NCBI RefSeq assembly: GCF_001186365.1
Contig: NZ_LDTZ01000024.1
Location: forward strand, 62,001 to 126,000
Direction: 5' to 3'
Length of the DNA: 64,000 nucleotides
From: Gordonia jacobaea
GTDB taxonomy: Bacteria > Actinomycetota > Actinomycetes > Mycobacteriales > Mycobacteriaceae
Shown here in pieces: positions 17,151 through 26,295 of the stretch (its first letter is position 1; every line of letters starts with the position of its first letter). A program made the position numbers and the translations under genes. The notes under the pieces are model-generated. The model searched no databases, was not told the DNA's origin, and saw only the letters and a program-made list of their open reading frames with translations.

Positions 17151-18476
17151 GTGAGCGCGGTTTCTCGGGAAGCAACGTCTGGGAGTTCGTCATTGCCTAC
17201 TGACGAGCTTGCAGGAGCCAAGGGTCAAGCTGATCGCCTAGGATCGTCCCCGGTTCTGCGCGCGCGTCTCCGGTTGTCAATGATAACTGGTGTCTTGGCG
17301 TTGGCTTGGATCTTTGAAGCACTCGTAGCGCGTGGTCCGATGTCATTTGCGTTCAGTTCTGCGACTTCGGTTGTTGTATCTATCTGCGGCTTTGTTGCCG
17401 CATTTATGGTGGGTCTTTGGTTTGTTCCAATTCCACTGCGCGCGTCTAGAGCGAGTTACAGGTTCTCGCCTTCGTTGCTCAGTTGCGCGCGGGTGGGATG
17501 TGTCTTATCGCTGCCTCTAATTGCAGCGGGATTTGTTAGCGGCGCAGCTCGGTATAATCCTGTGCTCGGCGATTCGTCACGCAATGAATCTTTGATCGGT
17601 GCGGTATGGTCACCCGTTTCTCTTGGTTCGGTTGCGGTGCTTTTGGCTGTGCAGAGGCAGAAGCTGTGCAAGCGCGACCTATTTCTGGTGGGCGCGATAC
17701 TGGTTACTACCGCAATCTTAGGTGGCCGTACGGTTCCCGGACTCATAATCCTCATGCTACTGGTACGACGGATGTTCTTTGTGCTGGCGGATGATGGTAT
17801 TTCACTGAAGCCCTTCTCGCGCAGGGAAGTCGCTATTCTAGTCGCTTTGGTCGTCTTGTTAGTTGGCGCATTGGGTCTGCTCGCACAGTTCCGACAGCCG
17901 GAACTCAACACGGCCCCATCTTCAAATTCGGAATTTATTTACTATGGAGGCGTCCGCCCGGCTGCTCTGCAGTACCTCGTGGCGACTGCCGGAATTATCG
18001 GCGAGTCTGCGCGAGTTGCGCATTTTGCGGTGCCTGTTTATCACGCGGAGTCGGGTTTCGGGCTACTTTTTACTGATGTCTTTAGCTTCCTGCCATGGTT
18101 CTCATCAACTGTGACAGCTGAGACAGTTGATGTATATCGTTCGGCTGGTTCGACGGTCATGGTGAGCAGACCCGGCGGAACGCCTTCGACGTTGTACTTT
18201 ATCGGCGGTGAGTCGGGCGTCGTTGTAGGCGGGTTCGTTTATGCGCTCATTTTCAGTTGGCTACTAGTTAGATATTACACATCGGGCCGTCTGTTTTACT
18301 CGCTGATGCTGCTAATGATTCTTCCGGTGTTTATTCTGGGAATATACGGGACCGGGACTCCGACATCGCTGACCGTGCTCACACTACTTGTCGTCGCTGC
18401 TTTGGTTCTATCTTCATGGATTCTGGACTCGTTTAGATTGCGACGGAGTGTGATTGGTGATCGAAGGCCTTACTGA
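17151..18476 (+). CDS. Wzy-like O-antigen/EPS polymerase (locus 1)
   Basis: This 441-residue integral membrane protein has about eleven hydrophobic segments and a large polar loop around residues 255-355. That loop contains RPAALQYLVATAG and SAGSTVMVSRPGGTPSTLYF. The layout fits Wzy polymerases, which join flipped repeat units on the outer face. Sequence in this family is poorly conserved, so topology and the position between the flippase and the co-polymerase carry the argument. It starts at a GTG seven bases after the flippase stop. Confidence 0.75.
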   Translation: MSAVSREATSGSSSLPTDELAGAKGQADRLGSSPVLRARLRLSMITGVLALAWIFEALVARGPMSFAFSSATSVVVSICGFVAAFMVGLWFVPIPLRASRASYRFSPSLLSCARVGCVLSLPLIAAGFVSGAARYNPVLGDSSRNESLIGAVWSPVSLGSVAVLLAVQRQKLCKRDLFLVGAILVTTAILGGRTVPGLIILMLLVRRMFFVLADDGISLKPFSRREVAILVALVVLLVGALGLLAQFRQPELNTAPSSNSEFIYYGGVRPAALQYLVATAGIIGESARVAHFAVPVYHAESGFGLLFTDVFSFLPWFSSTVTAETVDVYRSAGSTVMVSRPGGTPSTLYFIGGESGVVVGGFVYALIFSWLLVRYYTSGRLFYSLMLLMILPVFILGIYGTGTPTSLTVLTLLVVAALVLSSWILDSFRLRRSVIGDRRPY

Positions 18477-18507
18477 CCAAGTTTCGAATTGAAGGGTAGT
18501 CCTGTTT

Positions 18508-19932
18508 ATGTTTTCGCAAAGTAGCTCTCGGCTCCCAAGTACCGGTGCGGTTGCGCTGCAGAGGTGGGCGCGGTCGGTGCTTCGGTACTGGTGGTGGATC
18601 GCTCTGTTCTCTTTGGCTGGAGGAATTGTTGGCCTTGGGATAGGCATGATTCAAACTCCGACGTACTCCGCGACGGCGACTGTGTATGTGACTTCGGGCT
18701 CGGACGCAAATTCACAGAGTGCCTATCAAGGTTCACTCGCGTCGCAGCAGCGTGTAACGTCCTATACGCGCCTGGCGACTTCTGATGCAATTGTTTCTTC
18801 TGCGTTGGCAAGGATTGGTTCGCCGTTGTCAGTGGAGGACGCACAGCGTGACCTTGAGGCGACGGCAACGCCTGCTACTGTCCTCATGTCAATTACCGCT
18901 CGAAATCCTAACCCCGAGATAGCTGCGAGCTTGGCGAATGGTGTGGCCTCGGCGCTTGCCGACTATGTTCGAGATCTCGAGAAGCCCTCCGACGGAGGTG
19001 ACGCTCTGGCGAAAGTGACTTTAGTAAGTCCGGCTACAGTGCCATCTGCTCCTGTTTCGCTAAAGAGCTGGCAATTCTGTGGATTAGGAATTCTCGCGGG
19101 CGGACTCCTTGGTTTGTTTGTGTGTTGGGTGCGCGACTTGTTCGATTCTAGAGTTAGGTCAGCGGCCGAAGTTGAGGCGATTGTAGGTGCTGCAACGGTT
19201 GCGGAGCTGCCCTTTGATGCGGAACTTGACGGCACAGGCGTGGCAAACCTCGCTGAAGGTGGCAATCTGCTGGCAGAGGCTTGTCGGAAGCTTAGGTCGA
19301 ATCTGGCTTTTATAGGGGTTGATTCACCCCTGCGGACGATCGTCGTGTCCAGCGGGTCTGCGGGGGAGGGAAAGACTACAGTTTCTGTTGGCCTCGCACT
19401 TTCGCTGGTCGAAGCGGGGTTCTCGGTTGTGGTGGTTGATGCTGACTTGCGGAGACCGCGGGTGGCTCGGGTGCTGGGCGTGAATGGGGCCATCGGGCTC
19501 ACGACGTATCTGAGAGGCGATGTGTCTTTGGCCGATGCTCTGCAAGCTACTGACTTCGCTGGTTTGTCGGTTATGTCGGCGGGAGAGATCCCCCCCAATC
19601 CTTCCGAGATGCTTGGTTCTGAGGCTGCGGAGTCGTGCATTGCTGATTTGCAACGTGAGTTTGATTTCGTAATCTTAGATTCGGCGCCTTTGTTGCCTGT
19701 ATCAGACAGCCTTGTGCTGGCGCATCGAACGGATGGCCTTCTCCTGGTGGTGAGGTCTGGCGTCACGACGTCGCATGCTCTCGAACGGGTTGTGAAGACG
19801 CTGAACGTGGCAAATCTGTCAGTTCTCGGTACTGTCATGAATTCGGTAGAGGCTTCGAGTGGCTACTATGACAAGTACTCGCAGGATACGTCCGACAGTT
19901 CCGGACGATCCTCGCTTTCATCGAGGGACTGA
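18508..19932 (+). CDS. Wzc-like polysaccharide co-polymerase with BY-kinase domain
   Basis: This 474-residue protein joins a Wzz domain to a bacterial tyrosine kinase. Helices near residues 28-48 and 185-205 bracket a rather short extracytoplasmic loop. The cytosolic domain has Walker A SAGEGKTT with Lys289, Walker A' VVDADLRRPR (Asp311 and Asp313) and Walker B FVILDSAPLLP (Asp391). The tail carries tyrosines 453, 454 and 457, the usual autophosphorylation cluster, in a Ser-rich end. Such kinases control chain length and export through cycles of phosphorylation and dephosphorylation. It closes locus 1. No phosphatase gene is adjacent; the nearest is at 26296. Confidence 0.92.
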   Translation: MFSQSSSRLPSTGAVALQRWARSVLRYWWWIALFSLAGGIVGLGIGMIQTPTYSATATVYVTSGSDANSQSAYQGSLASQQRVTSYTRLATSDAIVSSALARIGSPLSVEDAQRDLEATATPATVLMSITARNPNPEIAASLANGVASALADYVRDLEKPSDGGDALAKVTLVSPATVPSAPVSLKSWQFCGLGILAGGLLGLFVCWVRDLFDSRVRSAAEVEAIVGAATVAELPFDAELDGTGVANLAEGGNLLAEACRKLRSNLAFIGVDSPLRTIVVSSGSAGEGKTTVSVGLALSLVEAGFSVVVVDADLRRPRVARVLGVNGAIGLTTYLRGDVSLADALQATDFAGLSVMSAGEIPPNPSEMLGSEAAESCIADLQREFDFVILDSAPLLPVSDSLVLAHRTDGLLLVVRSGVTTSHALERVVKTLNVANLSVLGTVMNSVEASSGYYDKYSQDTSDSSGRSSLSSRD

Positions 19933-20589
19933 TTATAGTCTGTGACGGCTTTCATGATTCGATGAAGCATATTCGGTTAGGATGCGAGTGCATTATTCGA
20001 GCTGTTGTAGCGGAAGGCCGGATTTCAGGGGCTTGGTCGCTTTCACTTTATAATTGTCTTGCTGCCCCAGTAGCGTCCGTCTCCTTCGACCTCGACGCGC
20101 GCGTGGCAGGTTCATCGATCGGCGGGTTTGTAACGGCGCGACCGTCGCCCGATGGGGCTGAGAGCCTCGTATGAACAAGTTGCCGTCGGCGGTGTCGGTG
20201 AGAATGCTGGTGTCGAGCTCCGCGATGTGCTGACAGATGTTGTGGATCGTAGGAGGGGTGCCGAGATCAAATTCGGTCGTAGCGGAGCGTGTAGGTGCGC
20301 GTGGAGAACGTCGCAGTCGAGTCGCTTCTCCGTGTGATCTCGGTGCCGGCGCATTCTGCTCAGGCAGAGGTTGCGCCGGCGAGTCCGACTGTCGCACTTG
20401 GTGTATGCGCTCGTTCTACGCGGAGTGCTGTGCCGTGCGATGCACCGCTGTGACCGTTGTGTTGGCCGAAGGCGTATACCTCGTTGGCGTTTGGGTGGGG
20501 CGAGGAGAGCGGCGCGCCACCAGCAAGGGGAGGTTTAGAAGCGACTACAGCCGTATCACTGAGTTGGCCCCATGGGCGCTAGATGGCGA
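19933..20589. other. Decayed non-coding stretch after EPS locus 1
   Basis: No intact gene is present. A minus-strand frame around 20170-20290 reads TEFDLGTPPTIHNICQH and a following acidic stretch that looks protein-like, without a start or a recognisable domain. It may be a gene relic. Confidence 0.3.
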
Positions 20590-21048
20590 TGATCACGAAA
20601 CCCTGGATCGAAGCAGCGACTAAGCACGATTTTGATCGCGTCAATCGTGCAACAGGTCGCCGCCAAAACGCGCGTGAGGCCCGACGCCGACGACACGTAG
20701 CAGCACATGCGCGATGCACTGAATCGACCCGTGCCAGCTTTACTGTCTGCAGTATCAGAAGCGGATGACGGCTTTGCGGCAACGAGAGAAGTGATCGCGT
20801 TAGTTGGTGGTGGCCAGTCGTCAGCGACGGTTTCAGACCGAGCGACGAGTTGCAGGTCGGCGACCGTCGAGCACATACCCCGACGGTCTGCTCGCAATGG
20901 TCACCGATCCGGGTCGTGCGGGGTTGTGCGATGACACTCGAATCGTGTTCACGAACTCAATACTTGGGGAACGGTACGACGTAGTTCGCCCGGACTGGTT
21001 GGCGGTCCTGAGTGCTGTTTCGCGGCAATTCTGTAGCGGTGTTAGCCG
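20590..21048 (+). pseudogene. Degenerate unidentified coding relic
   Basis: Plus-strand fragments in different frames have protein-like composition: about 20707-20840 reads MRDALNRPVPALLSAVSEAD and continues with FAATREVIALVGGG, and about 20875-21040 reads YPDGLLAMVTDPGRAG then RPDWLAVLSAVSRQF. No single frame joins them. I do not recognise the family. They converge on the DUF4012 gene that ends at 21049. Confidence 0.35.
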
Positions 21049-22896
21049 CTAATCTGAGCACTCAGGGACGTACACCTTTGGAGTCGGATTGTCGATGAGT
21101 GGCTGCACCGGGACCTGTGCCTCGCCGGGCGTGCTGGGTTCGGTCAGTTCGAACGTCAATTCGGCGGTCTCGCCGGGTGGCACGGCGAACGTGGCTTCAA
21201 ACGTGGGGTGTCCGCGTTCTGATGAGCCGATGACCTGCACGGGCGAGCCGTTCACCTTAACACTGACGACCTCGGCGCCCGTAGTGGCGAGGAGACGCAC
21301 GGAGGTGATCATCGAACCGCGCGGTACGCCTGAGGCCAAGCCCGGTAGAAATCCCATCTTGCCCACTACATAGTCGGGTAGTCCCGACGTGTCTTTGATC
21401 GTGTTGGTCAGCCGGATAGTCGCGGTCGACCTTCGTGTGCCGGGGGTGCAACCCTCTGCGCTGTACTCGATTTGGCGAGTCAGGTAGTAATCCATCTTGT
21501 TGCCGCCAAGATTGTTGACGACGAACTGCGCGTGCGGAGCTCTGTCGTTGGCAACGGTGTTGGCGAGCGGGGTCTGCTCGAGTTGCTCCTGCTCTTCGGG
21601 CGACGCGCTCCACACGGAGATCCGGTGTTCGCCGACGCCGCGCCCGAGCGCGCGCAGCACCTCCTGCGGAGACTCGAGGGGCCCGGTCACCTTCTTGACG
21701 ACCTCGATTGCGATGCCCTGCAGGTACTGCTTACGGGCTGCCTGGTCATCGGGATACCGGGTGTATGCCGTCGACTCCGTGAGTTCGACGACGTTGTCCT
21801 TGGTGATCACCTCGCCGTCGGGCATCTTGACCGGTCCGGTGGCACCGAGGATGTAGCTCAGCGCAATGGGGTCCAGGGCGATGACGCCATCGACGTCTGT
21901 GCCGGACTGCTGCTTCCACATCGACTTCCAGATTTGAGCTGCGTAGGGAAAATGCGCGCTCTGATTGCTGTTTCGGAAGTCGGTGCTCGGGTTGGTGTAG
22001 CCGTACTGTTCCTCGTACTCTGGCCCGAGGGAGATCGGTGTGAACGTCTTGTTGAGCTCGCTGTTGGCGCCCAGGTCGTCGACTGTCGGTTTGCCGTCGT
22101 TGAATCGCAGGATGCCGAATCCGCCCAGGAGGCCGCCCGTGCCGCGCGCCTCGGCATTCGTCTGGAATGCCATGAAGTATGACCGCGGACCGTCGGCGCC
22201 GAGCATTGCAGGGCCGATGTTTGCCGCAATCGAAGTATTCTTCAGCAGCGTCGCTATGTCGGCAGTTTGCGATTGCACCTGAGACCGTGCGGTATCGAGA
22301 GCAGAGACATAATGCGGATTCTGTATCGCTTGTGCGTCTTTATCGAGTCGGGTTGCGGCTGCGGAAATTTGTGTGAGTTCGGGCGCTTCATCGCGTAATT
22401 TGGCGACGTCGACGCGCCCGCCGGCGAGCAGTGAACCGGGCGCAACGGTGGCGCCCATCTGCGCTGCAGGCTTCAGGACCTCGGAGGTCAAGCCGGCGGC
22501 GACGTCGGATATCTGTTGCCCGGTCTTGAGCGGACTGCCGAGCCACGGCACGGCTGCTGCAACGCTCCACGACACCGAGTGAGTGGTGTCTTTCGCGTCC
22601 TGTGCGTGCTGCTCCGCCTGACCAGCCAGCTTCGACGCCGACGACATGTCTTCATGCAGCAGAGAATCTTTGGACTGTTGCGACAGCGTGCGGGCCTGCT
22701 CGAGGTTGCTCTTGACCGACTGCGCCTGAAACACGAGCCACACGCAGTACGCCGCGACGATGACGAGCACTGCTACCCCGGCAATCACGAGATTGCGTCG
22801 TCTGAAGATGTCGCTCGTAGTCGTTGTGTTCTCGTCGGTCGCCTTAGAACCGTCGGTCGAGCCGTCATGAGTCGACCGACGCGGGGAGAGTCCCAC
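21049..22896 (-). CDS. DUF4012 domain membrane protein
   Basis: This 615-residue protein has one membrane helix near residues 36-56 and a large external region. A helical segment (residues about 60-110, rich in Gln and Ala) precedes the DUF4012 core, which includes AAAVPWLGSPL, RSYFMAFQTNAEARGTGG, DVDGVIALDPIALSYILG, GPVKMPDGEVIT, and the late segment NNLGGNKMDYYLTRQIEY. DUF4012 proteins of actinobacteria often sit with polysaccharide genes. Their biochemical role is not established, although an N-terminal LytR-like relation has been suggested. The gene lies alone between a terminator and a decayed stretch. Confidence 0.85.
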   Translation of the reverse strand: MGLSPRRSTHDGSTDGSKATDENTTTTSDIFRRRNLVIAGVAVLVIVAAYCVWLVFQAQSVKSNLEQARTLSQQSKDSLLHEDMSSASKLAGQAEQHAQDAKDTTHSVSWSVAAAVPWLGSPLKTGQQISDVAAGLTSEVLKPAAQMGATVAPGSLLAGGRVDVAKLRDEAPELTQISAAATRLDKDAQAIQNPHYVSALDTARSQVQSQTADIATLLKNTSIAANIGPAMLGADGPRSYFMAFQTNAEARGTGGLLGGFGILRFNDGKPTVDDLGANSELNKTFTPISLGPEYEEQYGYTNPSTDFRNSNQSAHFPYAAQIWKSMWKQQSGTDVDGVIALDPIALSYILGATGPVKMPDGEVITKDNVVELTESTAYTRYPDDQAARKQYLQGIAIEVVKKVTGPLESPQEVLRALGRGVGEHRISVWSASPEEQEQLEQTPLANTVANDRAPHAQFVVNNLGGNKMDYYLTRQIEYSAEGCTPGTRRSTATIRLTNTIKDTSGLPDYVVGKMGFLPGLASGVPRGSMITSVRLLATTGAEVVSVKVNGSPVQVIGSSERGHPTFEATFAVPPGETAELTFELTEPSTPGEAQVPVQPLIDNPTPKVYVPECSD

Positions 22897-22970
22897 TGAA
22901 GTTAGTTCCCTGCACTAGGGCGCCGTCGAAGTTTCGGCGCATGATGAGCACAAATCGTGAAATCCGCATA

Positions 22971-23016
22971 AAAATACTCGCCAGTCCACGTGGTCACGTG
23001 AACTGACGAGTATTTT
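22971..23016 (-). terminator. Strong rho-independent terminator with CACGTG inner stem
   Basis: The outer 15-base arms (22971-22985 and 23002-23016) pair with a single G-T wobble. Two CACGTG palindromes in the loop can extend the stem. In minus-strand reading the hairpin is followed by TATTTTTAT. It ends transcription from the small exported protein gene at 23026 before the DUF4012 gene. Confidence 0.8.
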
Positions 23017-23025
23017 CACATCTGA

Positions 23026-23502
23026 TTACGTGCCGTACGGACCGACCCTGGTGATCCTCGCAATGGTGTTCGCGATGAAGGTGAAGATCGAGCCGATACG
23101 GTTGAGGCCGATGGCCTTGAAGACCTGCCCGGTTGCTGCAGTGGTCACGTAAGTGACGGTGCCGACGACGCTGGCTACGCCCCGCGTCCAGTAGGCCGCA
23201 CCCTGCCTGAACTGCTGGCCGGCGGTCCTCAATCCTTCAACGAGGTAGCAGCCGAAGTTGTTCGGTTGGCAGTTGCTGAGGGGCTGTGCCGCTGCCGTGG
23301 GTGCAGCAGACGCCTTGACGACGTAAGGAACACCCTTGGTGATGTATGCAACCTGCGCCGCGGGCGCTGCGGCGGCGATGGGTGCTGAATGCACAACTGC
23401 GGGAGTGAACGCGGCAGCGGACGCGACTGCCACGGCCGCAGCGCCCATACGCATCCTTGAGGAGAATCTGGTCTTGACTGTGGGCGCAAATGCAGTAGCC
23501 AT
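23026..23502 (-). CDS. Small exported protein of unknown function
   Basis: This is a 158-residue protein. Residues 1-40 form a signal peptide: a basic start (VKTRFSSRMRM), an alanine-rich core, and a likely cleavage site near VVHSAP. The mature part has two cysteines in LSNCQPNNFGCYLVEGLR, suggesting a disulfide, and a mildly hydrophobic C-terminal half (GVASVVGTVTYVTTAAT). I do not recognise the family. The ATG at 23502 has GGAGG four bases upstream, so the longer reading frame from 23580 is not used. It is followed by a clear terminator. Confidence 0.7.
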   Translation of the reverse strand: MATAFAPTVKTRFSSRMRMGAAAVAVASAAAFTPAVVHSAPIAAAAPAAQVAYITKGVPYVVKASAAPTAAAQPLSNCQPNNFGCYLVEGLRTAGQQFRQGAAYWTRGVASVVGTVTYVTTAATGQVFKAIGLNRIGSIFTFIANTIARITRVGPYGT

Positions 23503-23919
23503 GAGGCCTCCGGGTGAGCTCTGATCAGGGGGGCGCCCACAGCGGTGTGGACTCGCCTTAGCGGCAGCTAAGAATTGCACTCAGATTGTCATAGGGCCCC
23601 TATGTTGTCAACACGGAAACCGCCGGTCGAAAGCATTTCGCACGTGTACGACTCGCATGCTGCCCTGAGGTTCTCGCGAACGGTTTGCTCGGCTTCGCAA
23701 GGGTGTCCTCCAAAGGGGCTACACGGTGTAGGCCGGCCGCTGCGGTAGTGAGCAGGCTATCGATTCGTTTGGCGGCCTAGGAATCCTCAGCTACTCCATT
23801 CTGTTGCACTATCTTCGCCTTTCTGATGCGCGGCACTGCCCATGCGTGGCGGTTGCGATGCCTACCCTGCAACTAAGCCGACAACCCGGGGCCAGGCCGA
23901 AGCCGAAGGGGTGATCGTC
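23503..23919. other. Divergent intergenic region with a short dyad
   Basis: This region separates two divergent exported-protein genes and should carry both promoters. A dyad CTACAC-G-GTGTAG occurs at 23719-23731 and could be an operator. No gene is seen. Confidence 0.35.
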
Positions 23920-24684
23920 GTGGCGCAGAAGCATCGCGGAGTGATCGCAACGATGTCGGCCGCCCTGTGCGTTTTGTTCGCGCTGGTCGGATGTGGAGTG
24001 ACCACCGAGTCAGGGACTGCAGTCTCGGCGGCGCCCGCGCCCAGCGACCACGTTCCGACAGACTTCAACACGACTTTCCGGTGGATCCCGGGTGGTGCGC
24101 TCGACCTCTCGGGCCCCGAGGGCACGTTTGTTCGCGCCTTCGTCGAATCGTTCGAGATCGCGAACGCCGCGCAGTCGACGAGCTGGGGGTACCCGGGGTT
24201 CTCCGAGGCGGCGCCGTCGAACATTGATCAGATGATCACGGTGTATCCGTCGAAGGTGTCGGATGCCAAGCCCTCGGTCGGGACTGTGTTCTTCTCGGCG
24301 CTGCGTCGAGAAGACAGTGCGTATGGGACGCGAATTGTGTTGTGCCGGTACGGGTATTCGTCGGTGCGCAGCGGCAGCGGGGCGTCGCCGTGGAGCTCGC
24401 GGGTTGATACGCCGCGACCGGTTGAAATCGACTTCCGGCAGCAGGCCAGCGCGCCGCCGGTCAGAGTGCGGGGATCGCAACGGACGCCTGGGGGCAACGT
24501 CTTTGGCGGGTGGTACGTCTCGCGCTACGACTTTGCTGCGGTCTATCCGAATCCGACTGCCGACCAGCGGGCGTGCGCGTCGAATGTTCCTGCGTCGGTG
24601 CCGAATCGGGCGGCGAGCCAGGGCGCGCAGCCGTGGGCGCCTATGACTCCGAGCCCCGGGTGGTCGGCGAGCAACGATCTTTGA
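23920..24684 (+). CDS. Lipoprotein of unknown function
   Basis: This is a 254-residue protein. The signal peptide ends in the lipobox LVGC, with Cys25 as the lipidated residue, so the mature protein should be anchored to the outer face of the membrane. The body has no domain I recognise; it contains FRWIPGGALDLSGPEGTFVR and SWGYPGFSEAAP, plus a proline-rich end. The GTG at 23920 is chosen because AAGGGG sits about eight bases upstream and the resulting signal peptide is of normal length. An earlier in-frame ATG at 23842 would give an overlong N-terminus. Confidence 0.7.
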   Translation: MAQKHRGVIATMSAALCVLFALVGCGVTTESGTAVSAAPAPSDHVPTDFNTTFRWIPGGALDLSGPEGTFVRAFVESFEIANAAQSTSWGYPGFSEAAPSNIDQMITVYPSKVSDAKPSVGTVFFSALRREDSAYGTRIVLCRYGYSSVRSGSGASPWSSRVDTPRPVEIDFRQQASAPPVRVRGSQRTPGGNVFGGWYVSRYDFAAVYPNPTADQRACASNVPASVPNRAASQGAQPWAPMTPSPGWSASNDL

Positions 24685-24912
24685 GGTGGTCTCGACAGGC
24701 TCGACCAGCGGGGTGGGGCTCGACCAGCGGGGTGGGGGCTCGAGCGGTGGCGGGTGGTCTCGACAGGCTCGACCAGCGGGGTGGGGCTCCGATCAGCGGT
24801 GGGGTGGTCTCGACAAGCTCGACCAGCGGTGGGGCGCTCGACCAGCGGCGGGGGTCTCGACAAGCTCGACCATCGGTTAAGGCGCTCGACCAGCGGTTAA
24901 GGCGCTCGATCA
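24685..24912. repeat. Block of GGTCTCGACAAGCTCGACCAGCGG-type short repeats (copy 1)
   Basis: About eight degenerate copies follow one another. The two building blocks are GGTCTCGACARGCTCGAC and CTCGACCAGCGG, joined by G-rich spacers. The core GTCGAGC/GCTCGAC is self-complementary, so each unit can fold. The same family appears inside menE (46119-46274) and upstream of the LLM oxidoreductase (48957-49245). Short palindromic repeats of this kind are common between genes of some actinobacteria. Confidence 0.85.
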
Positions 24913-25191
24913 GCGGGTGGGCTCAGCCGAGTTGCGGCGCATGCGCTCGTAGGAGGAGCCGGCGATCCAGAATGCGACCAGCGACAGCAGATCGGACTCG
25001 GTGACGCCGTGTCGCGAGGAGAATGCGATCAGGGTGGCTCCCTCGATGGGGCCGTTCCAGATAATCCAGGCGACCGCGACGCCTGCGAGCACCAACGACG
25101 CACGCCCCGATGGCCTCATGAGCGCCCACAACCCGCAGGCGAACAGAAGATTGAGAAGGACAAGGGCGTGGAAGAAGTCGGGGACGCGCAC
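24910..25191 (-). CDS. Small membrane protein of unknown function
   Basis: This 93-residue protein has three hydrophobic segments (about residues 6-24, 31-46 and 66-78) and a charged C-terminal end (SYERMRRNSAEPTR). The start is a GTG at 25191 with only a weak ribosome-binding site. Its stop lies at the very edge of the palindromic repeat block, so the repeats may have reshaped its 3' end. I do not recognise the family. Confidence 0.6.
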   Translation of the reverse strand: MRVPDFFHALVLLNLLFACGLWALMRPSGRASLVLAGVAVAWIIWNGPIEGATLIAFSSRHGVTESDLLSLVAFWIAGSSYERMRRNSAEPTR

Positions 25192-25321
25192 TCGATAGAT
25201 TCTGCCGCGTAATGATAACGACGAGCCGATCTGACGTCGGTAAATGCTGTGAATCCCCTATGTGTCTCACATAGTCGATAGTCTGAGCGCGTTGCACCGC
25301 CGATACGCATGGGGAGAGTGA

Positions 25322-25744
25322 ATGGCACGCATTACGCGACCAGTTTCGATGATCCGTGCGGCGGTCGTTGCCCTGATTACGGCGGGAGCGTTGGTCGGCG
25401 TCATGCCTGCACATGCTGACGCCGCGGTGCGCACCTTGACGGTCGCGCAACCCGGCGGAACCGGTAAATACGGCGCGGGTTGCACGTACACACTCACCGC
25501 GCGGGTGACAAACGACGACCCGGTGACATTCTCTGTCCGGCAACCGACGCGGTTGGCCAATGGAAAGCTATTGCGATTCACCTTCGACGTCGTGCCACGC
25601 AGACACGTCGCGATTTTCCACTGGAGTCCTGTTGTGGAAGGACGCTTCGTACTTGGTGCGCGGCAAGGGAATTCACCATGGAAACTGCACGGAGCCGACG
25701 TCGGACGGCGGTTGGATCTGGGAAGTTCGTGCTCGGGGATCTGA
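25322..25744 (+). CDS. Small secreted protein of unknown function
   Basis: This is a 140-residue protein. Residues 1-34 are a signal peptide with a cleavage site after AHADA. The mature part of about 106 residues is predicted to be mostly beta strand and has two cysteines (GAGCTYTLTARV and SSCSGI) that may form a disulfide. It resembles small exported Ig-like proteins of actinobacteria in size only. The stop codon lies inside the hairpin at 25731-25758. Confidence 0.65.
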   Translation: MARITRPVSMIRAAVVALITAGALVGVMPAHADAAVRTLTVAQPGGTGKYGAGCTYTLTARVTNDDPVTFSVRQPTRLANGKLLRFTFDVVPRRHVAIFHWSPVVEGRFVLGARQGNSPWKLHGADVGRRLDLGSSCSGI

Positions 25745-25758
25745 GCTGATCCCCGAGC
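25731..25758. terminator. Bidirectional terminator hairpin between convergent genes
   Basis: GCTCGGGGATC at 25731-25741 pairs perfectly with GATCCCCGAGC at 25748-25758 around a 6-base loop. The stem includes the last codons and stop of the secreted-protein gene and lies nine bases from the lsr2 stop, so it can serve both genes. Confidence 0.65.
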
Positions 25759-25766
25759 GTGATGGC

Positions 25767-26135
25767 TCAGTGAGCGGCTTCGAACGCTTCTACGATTTCC
25801 TTGGGAAGCCGACCACGCGGGCCCACCTCGTAGCCTTCTTCGATTGCCCACTCCCGAATATCGCTCGTCGACGCCGCCGACTTGGACGAGCCGGATGACT
25901 TCTTGGTGGTCACCCGAGGCGCCGTGGACTGCTTGCGGCCGCCGATCCTGGTGGAAGCCTCAAGGAGTTTGGCGACGGTGACACGGCCGTTCTCGACCTT
26001 GTCGAGATTTGCGCTGGAAATATCGAGCTGATATTCAACGCCGAGCCAGGACCAGAGAACCGTGTGGACGTCGTCGAGGTCGATCTCCCGACCGTCCAGA
26101 TCATCAACAAATGCGACTGAGCGGATGGTTGCCAT
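25767..26135 (-). CDS. lsr2: Lsr2 nucleoid-associated protein (xenogeneic silencer)
   Basis: This is a 122-residue protein. Residues 1-60 form the Lsr2 dimerisation domain (FVDDLDGREIDLDDVHTVLW, then YQLDISSANLDKV). A basic, Ser/Lys-rich linker follows. The C-terminal domain IREWAIEEGYEVGPRGRLP contains the RGR hook that enters the minor groove of A/T-rich DNA. Lsr2 bridges DNA and silences horizontally acquired, A/T-rich genes, including cell-surface genes. Its place between two EPS loci, one of low GC, makes these loci likely targets. It may be the main Lsr2 or a paralogue; that cannot be told from one window. Confidence 0.93.
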   Translation of the reverse strand: MATIRSVAFVDDLDGREIDLDDVHTVLWSWLGVEYQLDISSANLDKVENGRVTVAKLLEASTRIGGRKQSTAPRVTTKKSSGSSKSAASTSDIREWAIEEGYEVGPRGRLPKEIVEAFEAAH

Positions 26136-26295
26136 GCGTTGAGGTTAACTGATGCTGTCGGACGTTCGAGCGACAGACACGTGAGTCGCGCACAAATCTA
26201 CGGGAGTAATCGTCCGAGAGATCCGAGTTTACCGACGACCACGCGGCAAGATTTACGATCAAAAACCCCGTATGCGGAGACGATAGGCTGAGCGC

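Noticed and set aside
24685..24912. Possible CRISPR array
   Set aside because: Unit spacing is irregular, spacers are short G-rich linkers, and the same units occur inside menE and elsewhere; no cas genes are present.
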